From NCBI RefSeq assembly GCF_039555335.1, contig NC_092640.1, positions 38,027,795 to 38,091,794 of the forward strand: a DNA stretch of 64,000 bases. The letters run 5' to 3'. Of this stretch, positions 23,401 through 35,370 are shown piece by piece (the first letter of the stretch is position 1; the number at the start of each line of letters is the position of its first letter). Source of the DNA: Amphiura filiformis. Its lineage: Eukaryota; Echinodermata; Ophiuroidea; Amphilepidida; Amphiuridae. The notes beneath the pieces were generated by a model that was not told the DNA's origin, searched no databases, and was given only the letters and a program-made list of their open reading frames with translations. Made by a program: the position numbers and the translations under genes.

Positions 23401-26400
23401 TTGTATGACTGAACTCTTGACTTGTCGGGAAAATTTCTTTAATTTTAATTTTAAAATGCCGTTTAAAATGTTTTGCTAAAACAAAAAGAACAATATTGTA
23501 ATTTTACAAATTAATTATCCAAAATGTTTTTTCATTGATAACATTATTACAATAATAAATTAATAATTGATGATTAAAGCAATTTTCCCGAAAGGTCAGA
23601 GTTCGATTGTACCAAAACTTTGCCACAATGCATTGCGAGTGTGAAACTCTGATATCGTTTATGGTACTGGAGAGGCACAGAATTACTCACATGGAGATGT
23701 AGAGGGCGTAGAATTACCCACATGGAGAGGAGCATCACAGGGAGCAGGAACTTGCAGGAGTGGGTGGATTTCAAATCACCTAAAAGTCGCCCAATTTTTC
23801 TCTTCACCTGTGGTTTCTATGAGACAGGAAACAGTCATAAGTGGCAGAAAAGTGGCCCAAATTGGGCTACCAAGTTTTAACCATGTAGATTTATTCTCGA
23901 GAATTTTACAATATATATACAGATATATTATATAATCAGAGCTATGTCTAAGCTAGTAGTAGTATGCATTATATTGAATATTCCCTAGCTGCAATGTGGT
24001 GCAGTTGGAGTTTTTACATGCTTTATAAACCAGCCCATAGACTATGCCATAGTCGAAATTTATTAAAAATATGTTATTATTAGTCATGATGAACCCATTT
24101 CGTTGAACTCAAAATTATACTGATGTTTATTAAAATTAAAGTATTCAATAGTAAAATGGTCATAAAGAGTTAAAAATATCAGATGATTAGTGACAATAAA
24201 AGTAATTGAATGCAACACTATCTTGCATAATTATAATGGCTCACTTTAATACTGAAAAATTCTGATTTTGGAATCTACCTGTGTATTGATAGCGAACCCA
24301 CTTGGGAAGCTAACAAACAGAGGGAGTGCGGTGACTGAAAAGATCAGATACAGATGTGAAAATCTATCAGTTGCACACAAATCAATATAAATCAGAGTTT
24401 TATGCTTAGGCCCTAAATGTAATAGCCAGAGTGTGCAAAATGGGCAAGTGGACTACGGAGAAGTCTAACCAGACCATGGAATGCGCTGTATTGCAGACTA
24501 TGACATGACACTGTCCTGCTTGAAATGGGTTATTATAAGGTGTGTATATGCATGTACATGTATCATATGTATATGTCTGTAATACAGGGTGTCTCTGAAA
24601 GAACTGTATCGTCGGAAGCTTAAATATTTGGGTATTTTAATGCCCCAACCAAACATAACTAACTGGTTGAAGAATAAAGCAGCTATCACACACTTTTTAA
24701 CTTTTGACAATAATTGACCACACGTCCACACCGTTCTTGAAAAATTAGAATTTTACGTAAATGCCTCATATTTCATCCGTTCCAAAGATTCAAATATTGA
24801 TCAATGACAACAGACGTCTGAAGCGTAGAAAATAAATGTGTGCATACAGTTTATTAGTGTGATAGCTGCTCGTATTATTTAGGTATAGAATTGAACATTG
24901 TATAACGTTTTGTTAGAAAAATTAATAAATGGTCACATCAAACAAACGTACACAAATTATTTCTGAGATTGATTGACAGGTGACGTCACGCGCAAGCTAG
25001 TATTTTTTTTAATTAATCCAGTCTCCGATTATATATGATTATTTTATACTACAGTTTGTCCACTCTGAAGTACAAAGTGACAATGCTCGCGTATACAGCG
25101 TGTAAACAGTGCGCAGTGCTGCGTCTCTGCTGAGGTATGCATGCCTTCAAAGTCGGCACAATGTGTGCGTCCGCGTCAGTACTTTGTACTTCAGAGTAGA
25201 CTGACTGTAGTCCATCTGTTAATTGGGTTAGAGTTTCTGCAAAGTGCTCATGCCTTGATGCAATACACTCAAATATGTCCAAAATCTTTCAGTCATTCGA
25301 GGACTGTCAAATTTCAAAATGTCAATTTTTCCGTGATCTTCATCCATGGCGTTGTCTGTTTTTAAAGACAGTTCTGCATGGTTAATAATTTACCATAAAA
25401 CGTATATGATATAGACAAATCTAAATTATTTGATATCTGAAGGACATTTGTCGTATCCACTGCAATTTGGTGTATCTGATGTGCTCTCATGTCCCACAAA
25501 ATGAAAACAAATACTGTGCAAAGGTGAGTTACAGAGCCCTGAAGTCACAAATCATGAGAATCAAGTTAGTGTCAGTTTCTGCTACAAGGGGGATTATCTA
25601 CACCCTGTGTGCATGCAAGTTTCATGGTGAAATAATGTAATGGAGCATTTCAACTGCAAGGACATAACCACCAGTGGCGTAGCCAGGATTTCGGAGCCTG
25701 GGGGGGACAACTTGTAAATGTACCGACCAAAGTATTTTTGCCGACGGCAGTTGTGATTTGTTGACCCAATTTATGCCCAGTGCGCTCTGAATCTAAAAAG
25801 AGGGGGTGCTGAACCAATTTTTCCATAATTTCAACACGCTTTTACGTTGATATCATTCAATGTGGCAACCAGTGGCGTAGATTTTTTTTTTTACTTGGGG
25901 GGGATGGGGTTGGACAAAGTTTTGAAGTATAGTGAATCTAGCACCTTTTGGCGACAGAAAAAGATTATTGTACAAATGCGCGCGAAGCGTGCGAACAAGT
26001 TTGCCATATTGAAGTTAAACTGGTGAAATATTGTGCAAAAGTTGAACAAATACGCGCGAAGCGCTCAAAAATGGTCACTTTGGGGGCTAAAATGACCACA
26101 ATGAGGTTAATTTGGTCAGAAACCCACATACAGGCGTCAACATATGGGGGGGGGGGGATGATTGTATGGACCATCCCCCTGGCAAAATATTGGGGGATCT
26201 ATCGGGTATGACAGCGTATGACGGGTATAAAAGTGGGTCATCGGGTATATACTCGACTTCAAAAAGGGGGCCTATTGACAGACACATACCCTCACTTCAA
26301 AAGTTGAGAGTGTTTGATTGTGCGGCAGAAGCTACCACGCTCAATGGATATACTATTCCAAAAGGGGCTTTCATATTTTCTAATTTTTGGGCCATAAGAT

Positions 26401-26740
26401 TTTCTGATTTTTTGATGAGTTTTTGTTTGGCTACCATCGATTGTTAACAACTGCTATACACCGAAGTCGAATGCCCCTGCTTGTAGAGGTCACAAAATTG
26501 CCGGGCAAAATTGGCAAAATATCTATCGATATCTATTGAAACCATCATGAATATTATTTGGACGTTTTCAAAGTGTAAAGATACACTTGTCCCATATTGA
26601 ATTGAATAGATGTAAATTGGTTGATGACGGGTTAACTAGATATTGACATCGTACACTCTAAGAAAAAGTTCTACATTGCACGTTTTGGTAATAAGAGTGT
26701 ATGAACCCCTCTGAACTTTTTGAATTGTCGGAGAATATAT

Positions 26741-26746
26741 TTTATT
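26741..26746 (-). promoter_or_regulatory. AATAAA poly(A) signal of sulfotransferase copy 3
   Basis: AATAAA on the - strand, 17 bases past the stop codon at 26763-26765, the same spacing as in copy 2. Confidence 0.55.
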
Positions 26747-26762
26747 CAAGTTAGACGTATTT

Positions 26763-27701
26763 TCAGCATTTATTAGGCATGATTCGCATCTCATAAAGTT
26801 TCTGATAGCAACCTTCTTCATGTTTTACAACTTCAAAGACATCACTTGGAATTTCATTGGCAGGTGGCACTGGTTTAGATGGCTCAAACTTGGTGCTTGC
26901 AAGTGCTGACTTGTAAAATCCAATGATCTCATTACCTTGAAGAGCAAGTTTAGAAACCAGCCAAGTGTTCTTTACACACCCATTCCCTGCAGGCCAACGT
27001 AGAAGCCTGTCGCTGTATGGAATCCCAAGTGCTTCGCAATATTGGCGCACAATGGATTGTGGGTAATCCTGAAGATCGTCTGCGTCAATTATGATCGGAT
27101 TCTTCTCAATGTTTTTATCCTTCAAATATTGGATGAAATCCAGCATGGGCTCATACCAATCTCTGAAAATAAGTGGAATCTTTAACAGACTGAATTCATC
27201 TTCAGGTAGAGGAAACAACTTCTTTGATATTCTCCGCTGAGAAAGGGTCAACTTCGTTGGGTTTCTAATCAGGAAAGTGTGTCTGTATCCTTCGGGAATC
27301 ATGTGATACTGATCTCGTATTCCACAAATGATATCTTTGGCAAAGACCACCTTCTTTCCTGGAAATTCGCCTTCCAAAAGATTCTTTACCCAAGATGGCG
27401 TGCATAATTTGTTATCCCATACCACCTTCTCAAGATCTTCTTCCAGCTGGACACTCTCCACACCAGAAATGAAGGCACCAAGAGGATTCTTGTATCCTTC
27501 TTGCACTACTTCTTGCATTGAATCTGGAGTGCATGTTATGACGGGGTCAGGGTTGTTAGCTGCTGCACATTGATAGGGCTCATTAATGATTTGAATGTCA
27601 TCAACGAAGCTTAAACATTTCTGGAATGATGTTGAGAGAGACTGTGGAGGAGCCCATAACATGACCCGAACCTGAGTGCTGGGTTGATCACTTTCCGCCA
27701 T
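26763..27701 (-). CDS. Sulfotransferase-like protein, copy 3, most diverged
   Basis: 312 residues with both PAPS motifs: APPQSLSTSF in the N-terminal loop and RNPTKLTLS with Ser154 present. All differences from copies 1 and 2 lie in the N-terminal third: Thr9, Ser25, Ile55, Val66, Tyr70, Gly80 and Val94. The rest of the protein is unchanged, and the coding DNA from 26763 to about 27400 is about 99.5% identical to copy 2. Upstream of the start (above 27720) the intron is rearranged, but the acceptor-like CTGTTACAG is kept. Motif integrity makes this the copy most likely to be a normal enzyme. Substrate unknown. Confidence 0.9.
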   Translation of the reverse strand: MAESDQPSTQVRVMLWAPPQSLSTSFQKCLSFVDDIQIINEPYQCAAANNPDPVITCTPDSMQEVVQEGYKNPLGAFISGVESVQLEEDLEKVVWDNKLCTPSWVKNLLEGEFPGKKVVFAKDIICGIRDQYHMIPEGYRHTFLIRNPTKLTLSQRRISKKLFPLPEDEFSLLKIPLIFRDWYEPMLDFIQYLKDKNIEKNPIIIDADDLQDYPQSIVRQYCEALGIPYSDRLLRWPAGNGCVKNTWLVSKLALQGNEIIGFYKSALASTKFEPSKPVPPANEIPSDVFEVVKHEEGCYQKLYEMRIMPNKC

Positions 27702-27789
27702 CTTTGTCAATCTGTAACAGAGGAATAACATGTTTACTGTGACATAATAAGCTATGATAAACATCATGGTACGAAATCATGCAACCATA

Positions 27790-28031
27790 GAGGCCCTGCA
27801 TTCTTTTATCGATTGGCTCCAAACAAAGGATTTGAACCGGTGTCTTTCACCGTAGTTATGGCGGAGTGCAGTCCATTCAATCAAATGTTGTCATCAACCT
27901 ATTTGATCGTATAGTGCAGGGTTATGTGTGTGAGACGAACTGTCACGGCGGTAGATTGCAATCATGCTTTTGTTGAATGCATTTGAGTAGTCCGCCATAT
28001 TTACGGGATGATACGTCACATGCAAGGCCTC
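27790..28031. mobile_element. 242-bp MITE with TA target site and tRNA-like core
   Basis: GAGGCCCTGCAT at the left faces ATGCAAGGCCTC at the right, flanked by TA on both sides. Unit 2 shows the empty site (ACCATACTATGGC), so insertion happened in the unit 3 lineage or was lost elsewhere. On the - strand the interior holds GGTTCAAATCC (27838-27828), a perfect RNA polymerase III B box, within a tRNA-like stretch of about 70 bases (GATTG at one end, CAATC at the other). The tRNA likeness is weak beyond the B box. Confidence 0.75.
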
Positions 28032-28439
28032 TATACAATGGCAAAAATGCTTCCGATTGCATTATGAAGGTTATTATAAGCATTCTACCTTTGATGCCGA
28101 ATTGATTGGCTGACAGACTATTCATAAAACAATATTGATACCATTGTTTCGGACAAAGGGCTATTAAATTGGTTACTGACCTATAACAGCATATTAAAGC
28201 TTTACCTGGCAGGTGACTCTCACGAAAAAACCCCGAAATATGCCCCATTTGAGAAAATTGTACCATAATCACGTATCCCAAAGTTATGTTTTTGCGTGTC
28301 TCAGGCCTTTAAAGCAACCTTTAGCCGTCAATCTACACTACTTTATCACCCCTGACTTAAAACGCTTCATTTGAATATTAAATTGGATGCACTTGCTGAT
28401 CAATTACTCATCAGAATATCAGAAGAAGAAAGTGCCTGG

Positions 28440-29160
28440 AGCGTATTAGAATTTTGATTGTAAGTGTAAAGAAGGCGCGCGGAGCGCGCAAAAATCGAGC
28501 GTTATAAATTAACTAAAAACTGGGCGCACATTTCGATCGCAAGTTAAAAGAATGTGTGCCCAGCACGCGAAAATTTTGCGTCACCATCCCTTATTAATTC
28601 TATAACCCCCTATTGTTAGTGTACAAATATTATTGTTCCTCTATTTTTGGTCTAAATCTTCTATACCCCACCCCATCCCGAAAAAATGACAGCCTCTTAA
28701 CTCTAGGAGGGGTGTAAATCCGCAATATAGGGGTTAAAATGAAAAATGCTTATTTTGTTCAGGGCTCGTGCATATTTTGTTCAGGGCTTGTGTTTTTAAA
28801 ACTCCCGCTACATCACAATAAGGCTATTGAACAGTGTAGTAGTTGCATGGGTTCATTCAAGCATATCGATATACCATTCCCTTGCCTTTGTTGATAAACA
28901 TTGAGATCAACTCATCTATACGTTATTATCTGTTCCAAGCCCGGTGACACCTCATTATAGAAATTAGATCTGTCGATGGGTTGTAAGAGGGGATTCGCCA
29001 GCGAAGTGGTTACATAACTCCCTGGTAACTGGATCACGCATCTTTTGGAATTGGTAGTCATGTCATAGACTTTGTGTTACGATCATTTTGATCGTGGTGT
29101 AGAACTCAAAAGCATGATCCAGTTGACTTGGTGATAATCGGATTACACGTAACACTTCGC
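28440..29160. other. No gene seen
   Basis: AT-rich DNA absent from units 1 and 2. A GGCGCGCGGAGCGCGC word near 28474 is typical of dispersed repeats in this window. No exon or clear element border was found. Confidence 0.4.
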
Positions 29161-29167
29161 TGGCGAA

Positions 29168-29462
29168 TACGCCGTAGAAGTGACGTCATAATCAGATTAA
29201 CTACCATAGCAATAGATGAATACAATTTTTGAATAGTTTGCCCTGCACTACAAGCAGATTGCACTAATCCCCTGTGTATGTCAGCAAACATAGATTGAAT
29301 ACAATACCGCTCTTTTCAAAGAGTGAACAGCCTTTCTTTGACATCTATGGTTCAATGCATCGGTACCGCGCGAACGTTGTAGTGCAGGGCGATATGGTCA
29401 AAATTGTATTCATCTATTGCTATGGTAGTTAATCCGATTAACTACGTCACTTCTACGGCGTA
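29168..29462. mobile_element. Complete palindromic MITE, family 1
   Basis: About 85-bp inverted ends: TACGCCGTAGAAGTGACGT faces ACGTCACTTCTACGGCGTA, and AACTACCATAGCAATAGATG faces CATCTATTGCTATGGTAGTT. TA flanks both sides, suggesting a Tc1/mariner-type origin. This is the best reference copy for the halves in the tandem units and for the fragment near 5110-5190. Confidence 0.85.
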
Positions 29463-30165
29463 TAGCCATTTGCTTGGTAAAATCTATAGAACCGTCCAGG
29501 CGCAAACGAGGCCATATATAAAGAAAGTTTAGCTACTTCGCAACGCAAAATAATGGTAACATAATTCACCAATCAATGAATAAAAGACAAATATAGGCCT
29601 AATATACCAAGCATATTAAAGTATTTTAAGGCATACTTAGCAAATTTCCTCCAACCTTGATATATTTTTTTAACTTAACTGTTTGAGTTTGGATAACACG
29701 TTCCGTATGATTGAAGAACAGTGATGGATATAGTATTCCAATCTGAGACTATAAAGAGTTAATCATGCAGGTGTTTCAATTGTATTTACTGATTATCTAA
29801 GATAGTATTAAAATTGAAATTTAGTTTATTTCAATGTGTATAACATATTTTTTTAAACAACTGTTTATTCATAGCTATTCATTTAATAAACCAATGTGAT
29901 TACATATAGGAGAAGAAAATACAAGTGTTGTATTTCTGTATTTCAGTGTCCCCTCAATTACAAACACAACCAAATATAAATTTGTATTCACTAATCTGAA
30001 CAAAAGACCATTCATAATACATTCACAAAGGTTTATTGATCAGACAACGGGGCACGTTTAGTACAGTAGATTTCGGGTACTATCATGACAAGACTAACAC
30101 ACTCGTATTTTTCCCTGTGACACATTTTAGTTTGGAGTTTAAGGGATCTGGAATGAGCGTTTTGA

Positions 30166-30779
30166 GCGTTTCGACAGTATTTTTGTGGGACATGAGAGCA
30201 CATCAGACATATCGAATTGCATTCTGAATACGAAGAATGTCTTTCTGATATCAAATATTTTTGATTTTTTTAAATTCGCAATGTAATACACATTTATTAA
30301 AATTTGATATTTTTCACATTTTTGATATATAACAGTCCTCTAAGCAAATTGTATAAATCTAATGATATATTCTTAAAGTGTATGTAGCTGGGAGGAAAAG
30401 CCGACGATGAATTGAAAATTTTGACCTTTTATATTGAAGATATGGATTTTTTCCCCAAAAGACCTAATTTTTGTTGGTGTTTTGGGAAAAAAATCCATAT
30501 CTTCAATACGAAAGGTCAAAATTTCCAATTGATCGTCGGCTTTTCATCCCACCTACATACACTTTCAGTATAAATCATCAGATTTATAAAGTTAACTTTG
30601 AGTACTGTTAAATATAAAAAATATCAATTTGTAATGATTTGCCATAAAATGTGTATTACATTGCGAATTTCAAAAATCTAAATTATTTGATATCAGAAGG
30701 ACATTCTTCGTATTCAGAATGCAATTCGATATGTCCGATGTGCTCTAATGTCCCACAATAAATACTGTGCAAACGTTCA
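30166..30779. mobile_element. Large foldback element, arms of about 280 bp
   Basis: The left arm begins near ACAGTATTTTTGTGGGACAT, runs through GAATTGCATTCTGAATACGA and reaches a centre near 30470. The right arm is its complement throughout (TCGTATTCAGAATGCAATTC at about 30706; ATGTCCCACAATAAATACTG at about 30749). Around the centre, ATCCATATCTTCAATA pairs with TATTGAAGATATGGAT. No coding capacity. Relatives are at 10800-10935 and 37556-37745. Confidence 0.85.
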
Positions 30780-31317
30780 TACCCCATCCCTTAAATACAA
30801 GATAATTAAATTGGAAAAATTACAGAGTTATACACTAAAAGTGCTTCCCCGTATTATTTTCTATAAATTATCATTTTCGATAACTTATGAAATTTTGAAA
30901 ATATCGGCACCGGTCACAATTTTCCAACATCTCTACGTAATTTTAAACAATTTGGGGTTATAACATAATTTTTCTACTATAATTAAGAAACATTATTAAA
31001 TATTGACTTTCAGCAATGCTTTTATTTGAACTAAATTGGAAGGAAATTATAATCTGTTGACCCTAATTAAATATCTGGCAATATGCATGAGGTATCACAA
31101 GATTTGGAATAAATAATAGATTTGTTGGTTAATTTAATGATGTATATATGATTGCAATCCAAGTTATCCCACTGATGTAAAGAACCGATTGTCTGCTTTG
31201 AAAACATCAACAATAAAACAATAACAGAGACGTATAGCAGAAGCAGTTTTTCCTTAATTGTACTGATCTTCCCAGTGTATGCCATTATTCGTGGATTTGG
31301 CCCATATTCAAAATAAA

Positions 31318-31607
31318 CGTTATGAACGTAACACGTTCAAACATGCAAAATGTCTTACTCGCTGCGCTCGCATTATAGGCCTATGGTCAGGCATTTTAAG
31401 CTTTTAAGATTTTGGAAACCAAAAATCTTGTGTTAAGGGGGGATTTATTTGGCACATCACAAGGGGGGGGGGGGGGTTGTACGTCATAAAAAATGGGGGG
31501 GGCAAAACTTGTTTGGCATGTTCGGGGGAGGAGGGGGGGGTAGCGATTTTGGTAGACCATTTTGATACTTCCCGGGGTACACATAATTATTACACAGCCC
31601 CTTCTAA
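31318..31607. mobile_element. Truncated copy of the GGTGCAATAATTATG family
   Basis: The right end GGGGTACACATAATTATTACACAGCCCC matches the family in order (broken here as GGGGTACACATAATTATT then ACACAGCCCC). CTCGCTGCGCTCGCATTATA and TTTTAAGATTTTGGAAACC match its interior. The left end is missing. Confidence 0.65.
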
Positions 31608-31650
31608 AGTCACCGAATTTTTAAAAAACTGGACGTTTGATTGTACAATC

Positions 31651-32137
31651 CGTCGGTCGCAACACATAGTGGCGTACGTGAAGGACAAAATACGTTTCTG
31701 ATCAGGCCCGTACGCAGGATTTCATTTGGGGGGGTGCTGATTTTGAAAAAGTGGACCTTTTTTCCAAATTTTGTGAAAAGTGGACTTTCTTCCTAAAATT
31801 TGGACCATTTTGTCCAAAAAGCGTAAAAACCCTGATTTTTTGGCTCGCTACGCTCGCAAATTCTGAAATTTTTGGACTTTTTGTATACTTTTCCAAATTT
31901 GGGTGGGTGCGTCGCACCCCCCGCACCCCCCTGCGTACGGGCCTGTTTCTGATCAAAACGATTTTGAAGGATATGCTACTAATAACGGAGTCGATACTCC
32001 TCCACTGTTATCTCTCAGTGACCCGATTTCATTTGTAATTGAAGTTTAAGGTTCAAACTATTAAACCTATACGCCATGTATATGTGAAACGGAAATTTTT
32101 TAAAATCCCTCTACGCCACTATGTGTTGCGACCGACG
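31651..32137. mobile_element. MITE with perfect 26-bp inverted ends and AATC target site
   Basis: CGTCGGTCGCAACACATAGT followed by GGCGTA at 31651-31676 is perfectly complementary to 32112-32137. AATC flanks both sides, a likely 4-bp target duplication. It is split by a second element (31704-31944). Without that insert it is about 240 bp. ATACGCCACTAT words in the tetraspanin intron insert at 3735-3925 suggest a relative there. Confidence 0.85.
31704..31944. mobile_element. Nested element with 15-bp ends and 10-bp target duplication
   Basis: AGGCCCGTACGCAGG at the left and CCTGCGTACGGGCCT at the right are perfect inverted repeats. GTTTCTGATC occurs directly before and directly after, a target duplication of 10 bases (11 if the border is shifted by one). 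That length is usual for Mutator-like elements, but no transposase is present. It interrupts the 31651-32137 element, so it is the younger of the two. Confidence 0.85.
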
Positions 32138-32339
32138 AATCAGTTGATTGAGAACATTGTCCAAGTTGAGCGTTCAAAATGGAAACAATAGCTGAATATA
32201 ATTCAGTCCGTTCCTCAGTCCGTTGTTATATGTACAAAAATTGTACATGAATTTACATTCACAATTGGGCATTTCAGGCATAAATAAAAATTTTACGAAC
32301 TAAAAGCAGTCAAATTAAGCTAAATTACTAAAAACCTGT

Positions 32340-32700
32340 GACCTGTAGCCCGGGCCTGTAGCGTGTATGTAATATAGCTATAAGGATATTATCAAACAGT
32401 TTGTAATAAATATGTAGAAAATAATACCATTTAACAACACATAAATAACATACCAATACACAGAAGCTCTTTTGCTCGTTGGACGTTGATTCTACACAGT
32501 GCAAGTTCAAATTAATTATGGTTGACCGTGCGGAAAACTGACCTCTCTCCATATAGGCCCTATACATTTATATTTGATTACTCGAGGCCATGGTTGTTTC
32601 CGTGTAGATTCAATCATTGATAATCTATGATTCAATAGTGTTTGCACAGATTAATTGTAAATTCAAGGTTTAGATGCATTGTCCAAAACACCCGGGGTCA
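32340..32700. repeat. Resumed homology to the right end of the tandem units
   Basis: GGATATTATCAAACAGTTTG, GAAGCTCTTTTGCTCG and AGATGCATTGTCCAA align with about 13970-14320 of unit 1 at about 80%. This marks the remains of an older paralogous unit. Confidence 0.7.
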
Positions 32701-34450
32701 CTACCAATGTGGTTTGTACACCATCCACGATAATAATAAAAATTCCCTTTAAAAGGGAAGGCCAGCCTCAATGCAGAAGAGGTCTTGTAATTAGTTTGGG
32801 TCACTGTGAAAGGAATTTTTAGGATCGCGCTACACACCCATGTTACACGACAGTCCACCAAACCATCAATGAGAACATGCACACCGAAATAGCAAAAACA
32901 TTAACTCTTATAACTCCTATCAACTCTTTAATTCATTACTCCAAATAGTTTTTTTGTCTTTTCTGCTTTTTGCCCATGCTTATTATTAAAATCAAGATAT
33001 ACACTGCAGTTAATTCGCTATATAAACTCAACGTACATGCACATTTTATTTTTAAATTAATTTTATATTAATTCGCAATGTATAGTTTACTATAAAGTAG
33101 ATAGTGGCAAGCACATGATAAAGGACTGATCACCCACTACAATCTTCACTTTTAAACTGTATTTTTCGAAATCACGGTGTTGATTAGTCCGAAACTTCTG
33201 CAAAGCTATGGACATGGCATCTTACCTACTCCATTCTGTAAGTGTGTGTGTTTTCTCAGTCTTCAATCACTTTGTTGAATGTAATTTTATGAATTCAAAT
33301 ATTGTTCAATACTAGGCTTGTGCCCATATTATAGCTAGCCTCTAAAAACTTTTTTATTTTCCATCTGATTTTACAAAACTGATATTTAATGTAGCAATAA
33401 TATCATCAATAACATTTAGAGTCATTTTTATCCATAAAACGATACAGCTAGGATAGGATAGATAATTACTTTGACTTCAATCATAAGTCTATGAGTATGA
33501 TATAATGAAGATTTTGATTCTATACAACATTATTAGATCTGTTATCAACATATCAATTATGCACTCACAGGCAACCAAACATCATGCTATGCTCAGCAGT
33601 CCACTGATGTGACCTCAATTACCTTGTTGACCATGTTGATAATGCTGATTGCTGAACAAGTTATTGTTAGATGTAGGCCTAACCTATGATAACTTTTAAA
33701 GTCATAATTAATTCAAACATAACTTTGCCAATACTCAATCGTTTTCGTTCGTTGAAACGGCAAAACATACTTTCTTTTCCTTACAAATCGAATAACAATA
33801 ATCTTGAGCATACAACGATCTATGAAACAGATACCAGCCCGCGAATGGGCTGGCGAAAACGCGTAAAAAGGGTAGTTTTTTTCGTGGGTATGCACGATAC
33901 GCGCGTATCGTGTTTAGGGTGTCAAAAACATGAAAATTTGAAGAAAAAAAAGGTAGCAAAATTGCAATGCTCATACGCGGAAAGTGTATGTAAATTGGAC
34001 ACATATATATATGAAAGGGGAAGTGATGATCTTCAAAAAGCATGTGGTTTTACGAAAATATCCTTCTTTACGGTATGAAATTTGATGCAAGGAATAAAAT
34101 TCCTGTTTAGTGTGCATGTGAAAAGAGGCGCGTGTTAATACTGTTATCTGTTTAGGGGATCGTTTTAGCCAAGGGTTAAATCCTTGTTTAGGATGCTTTT
34201 CAAAGGTTGATTATCGCGGATGATGTACAGGCCACAATGGGAGTGACCCCCACCACATGCCCACCAAAAAGCCTTAGAATTACAGTGATCGCAGCAAAAA
34301 TAAAAATAAAAAACTGTGGATATTAAAAGGATAAGTCAATAAAAGTTGTCATTAGTTATTTTTGAAATGAAAAATTTTGGGAAAAAACAAGGAAAACAGC
34401 AGTATTGACAAAGCCCCTTTCAAATGCATGTAGCTAATTTCTCTACTTAC
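32700..34450. other. No gene seen
   Basis: AT-rich DNA without recognisable exons. It contains a perfect 20-bp palindrome CACGATACGCGCGTATCGTG at 33893-33912 and a small CCAGCCC/GGGCTGG hairpin near 33834. Several overlapping ORFs at 33686-34078 show no family features. Confidence 0.4.
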
Positions 34451-34454
34451 GCCT

Positions 34455-34765
34455 ACTCATAGCAGGGGCAATAATTATGAGGGGAGAATTTCCAAACGCC
34501 TCACCAAAAATCGCTTTCTCTGCCAAAAAAATCTTTTCCCTCATGAACATGTCAAATGTTTGCGATCCCAATTTGCAAACCTTAAATGGTCTAGACGTGT
34601 TGCGAGTGCAGCGAGCAGGAACATGTGCATATTTAAGCGTTTCAATACTAAACTTTTTAGAGCCTTTTATTTAAAAGGTGCCCCAAGAATGTATGCCAAA
34701 AATCGCATGCGCCCCCCGGCCTGCCAAAAATTGCTTCCCCCCGCCTTTCGGTTTTCGGCAACTGA
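34455..34765. mobile_element. Decayed copy of the GGTGCAATAATTATG family
   Basis: GGGGCAATAATTATGAGGGG, then CCAAAAATCGCTTTCTCTGCC, GAGTGCAGCGAGCAGGAACA and a C-rich CTGCCAAAAATTGCTTCCCC tail occur in the same order as in the better copies at 53.6 and 56.9 kb. The right inverted end is not recognisable. Confidence 0.6.
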
Positions 34766-35370
34766 GACAAAGTTAAGCCTAGAACCACTGAGCCATATTT
34801 TGTAACATGGACTGTTACAACCCCCTAAATTTCAATTACGAACGTCATATCATAATATCGTTATAATTTTGGTGCCAATGTACAGCGATAAGTCTCTTCT
34901 ACCCAGCGATACCAAAATAAGCCTGAAAACGTCGCTATGACGTTATAATGAGAGCGTGCATTGCCCGTGCAAATTTGGCAGTGTACAAAAGTATACTTGG
35001 TCAAAATTGATTTTCGGCTAAAATTTGCGAACTTGCGATTTTAACCGATCTTTCTTCTAAAAATATAAGGAAATGACTATTTCAACTGACAAGTAAAAAG
35101 TCAGTAGCTCATTTAATAATTTGACAAGAGCGAACTGAAAATCATGTATTTTACTGTAGAAACCAATGGCGGGTCTCACCAATCCCTCTATGGGCATTTT
35201 GATGACCGGTCCTACCCCCGGGTAAGGTGCTGGGGTAAAAATTGTATCATTAAAATGATCGCATGTGATGGATCTACGATTAGCTTACTAGGTCGTTTGG
35301 GCGCAAACACGCGCGTTTGTTATGACTGATAAAAAATCTTACGGTGACAATCCCCCTTTTTATTTTTAGA

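Larger units (their letters stand above)
22193..28440. repeat. Tandem segmental duplication, unit 3 (chimeric right part)
   Basis: From 22193 to about 27.4 kb this is as close to units 1 and 2 as they are to each other. Beyond that, identity falls: about 10 changes in the 320 bases of 27.40-27.72 kb, then roughly 85% up to about 28.40 kb, where a 245-bp MITE is also inserted. Homology stops at about 28.44 kb and resumes at about 32.34 kb after some 3.9 kb of DNA absent from units 1 and 2. Confidence 0.85.
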
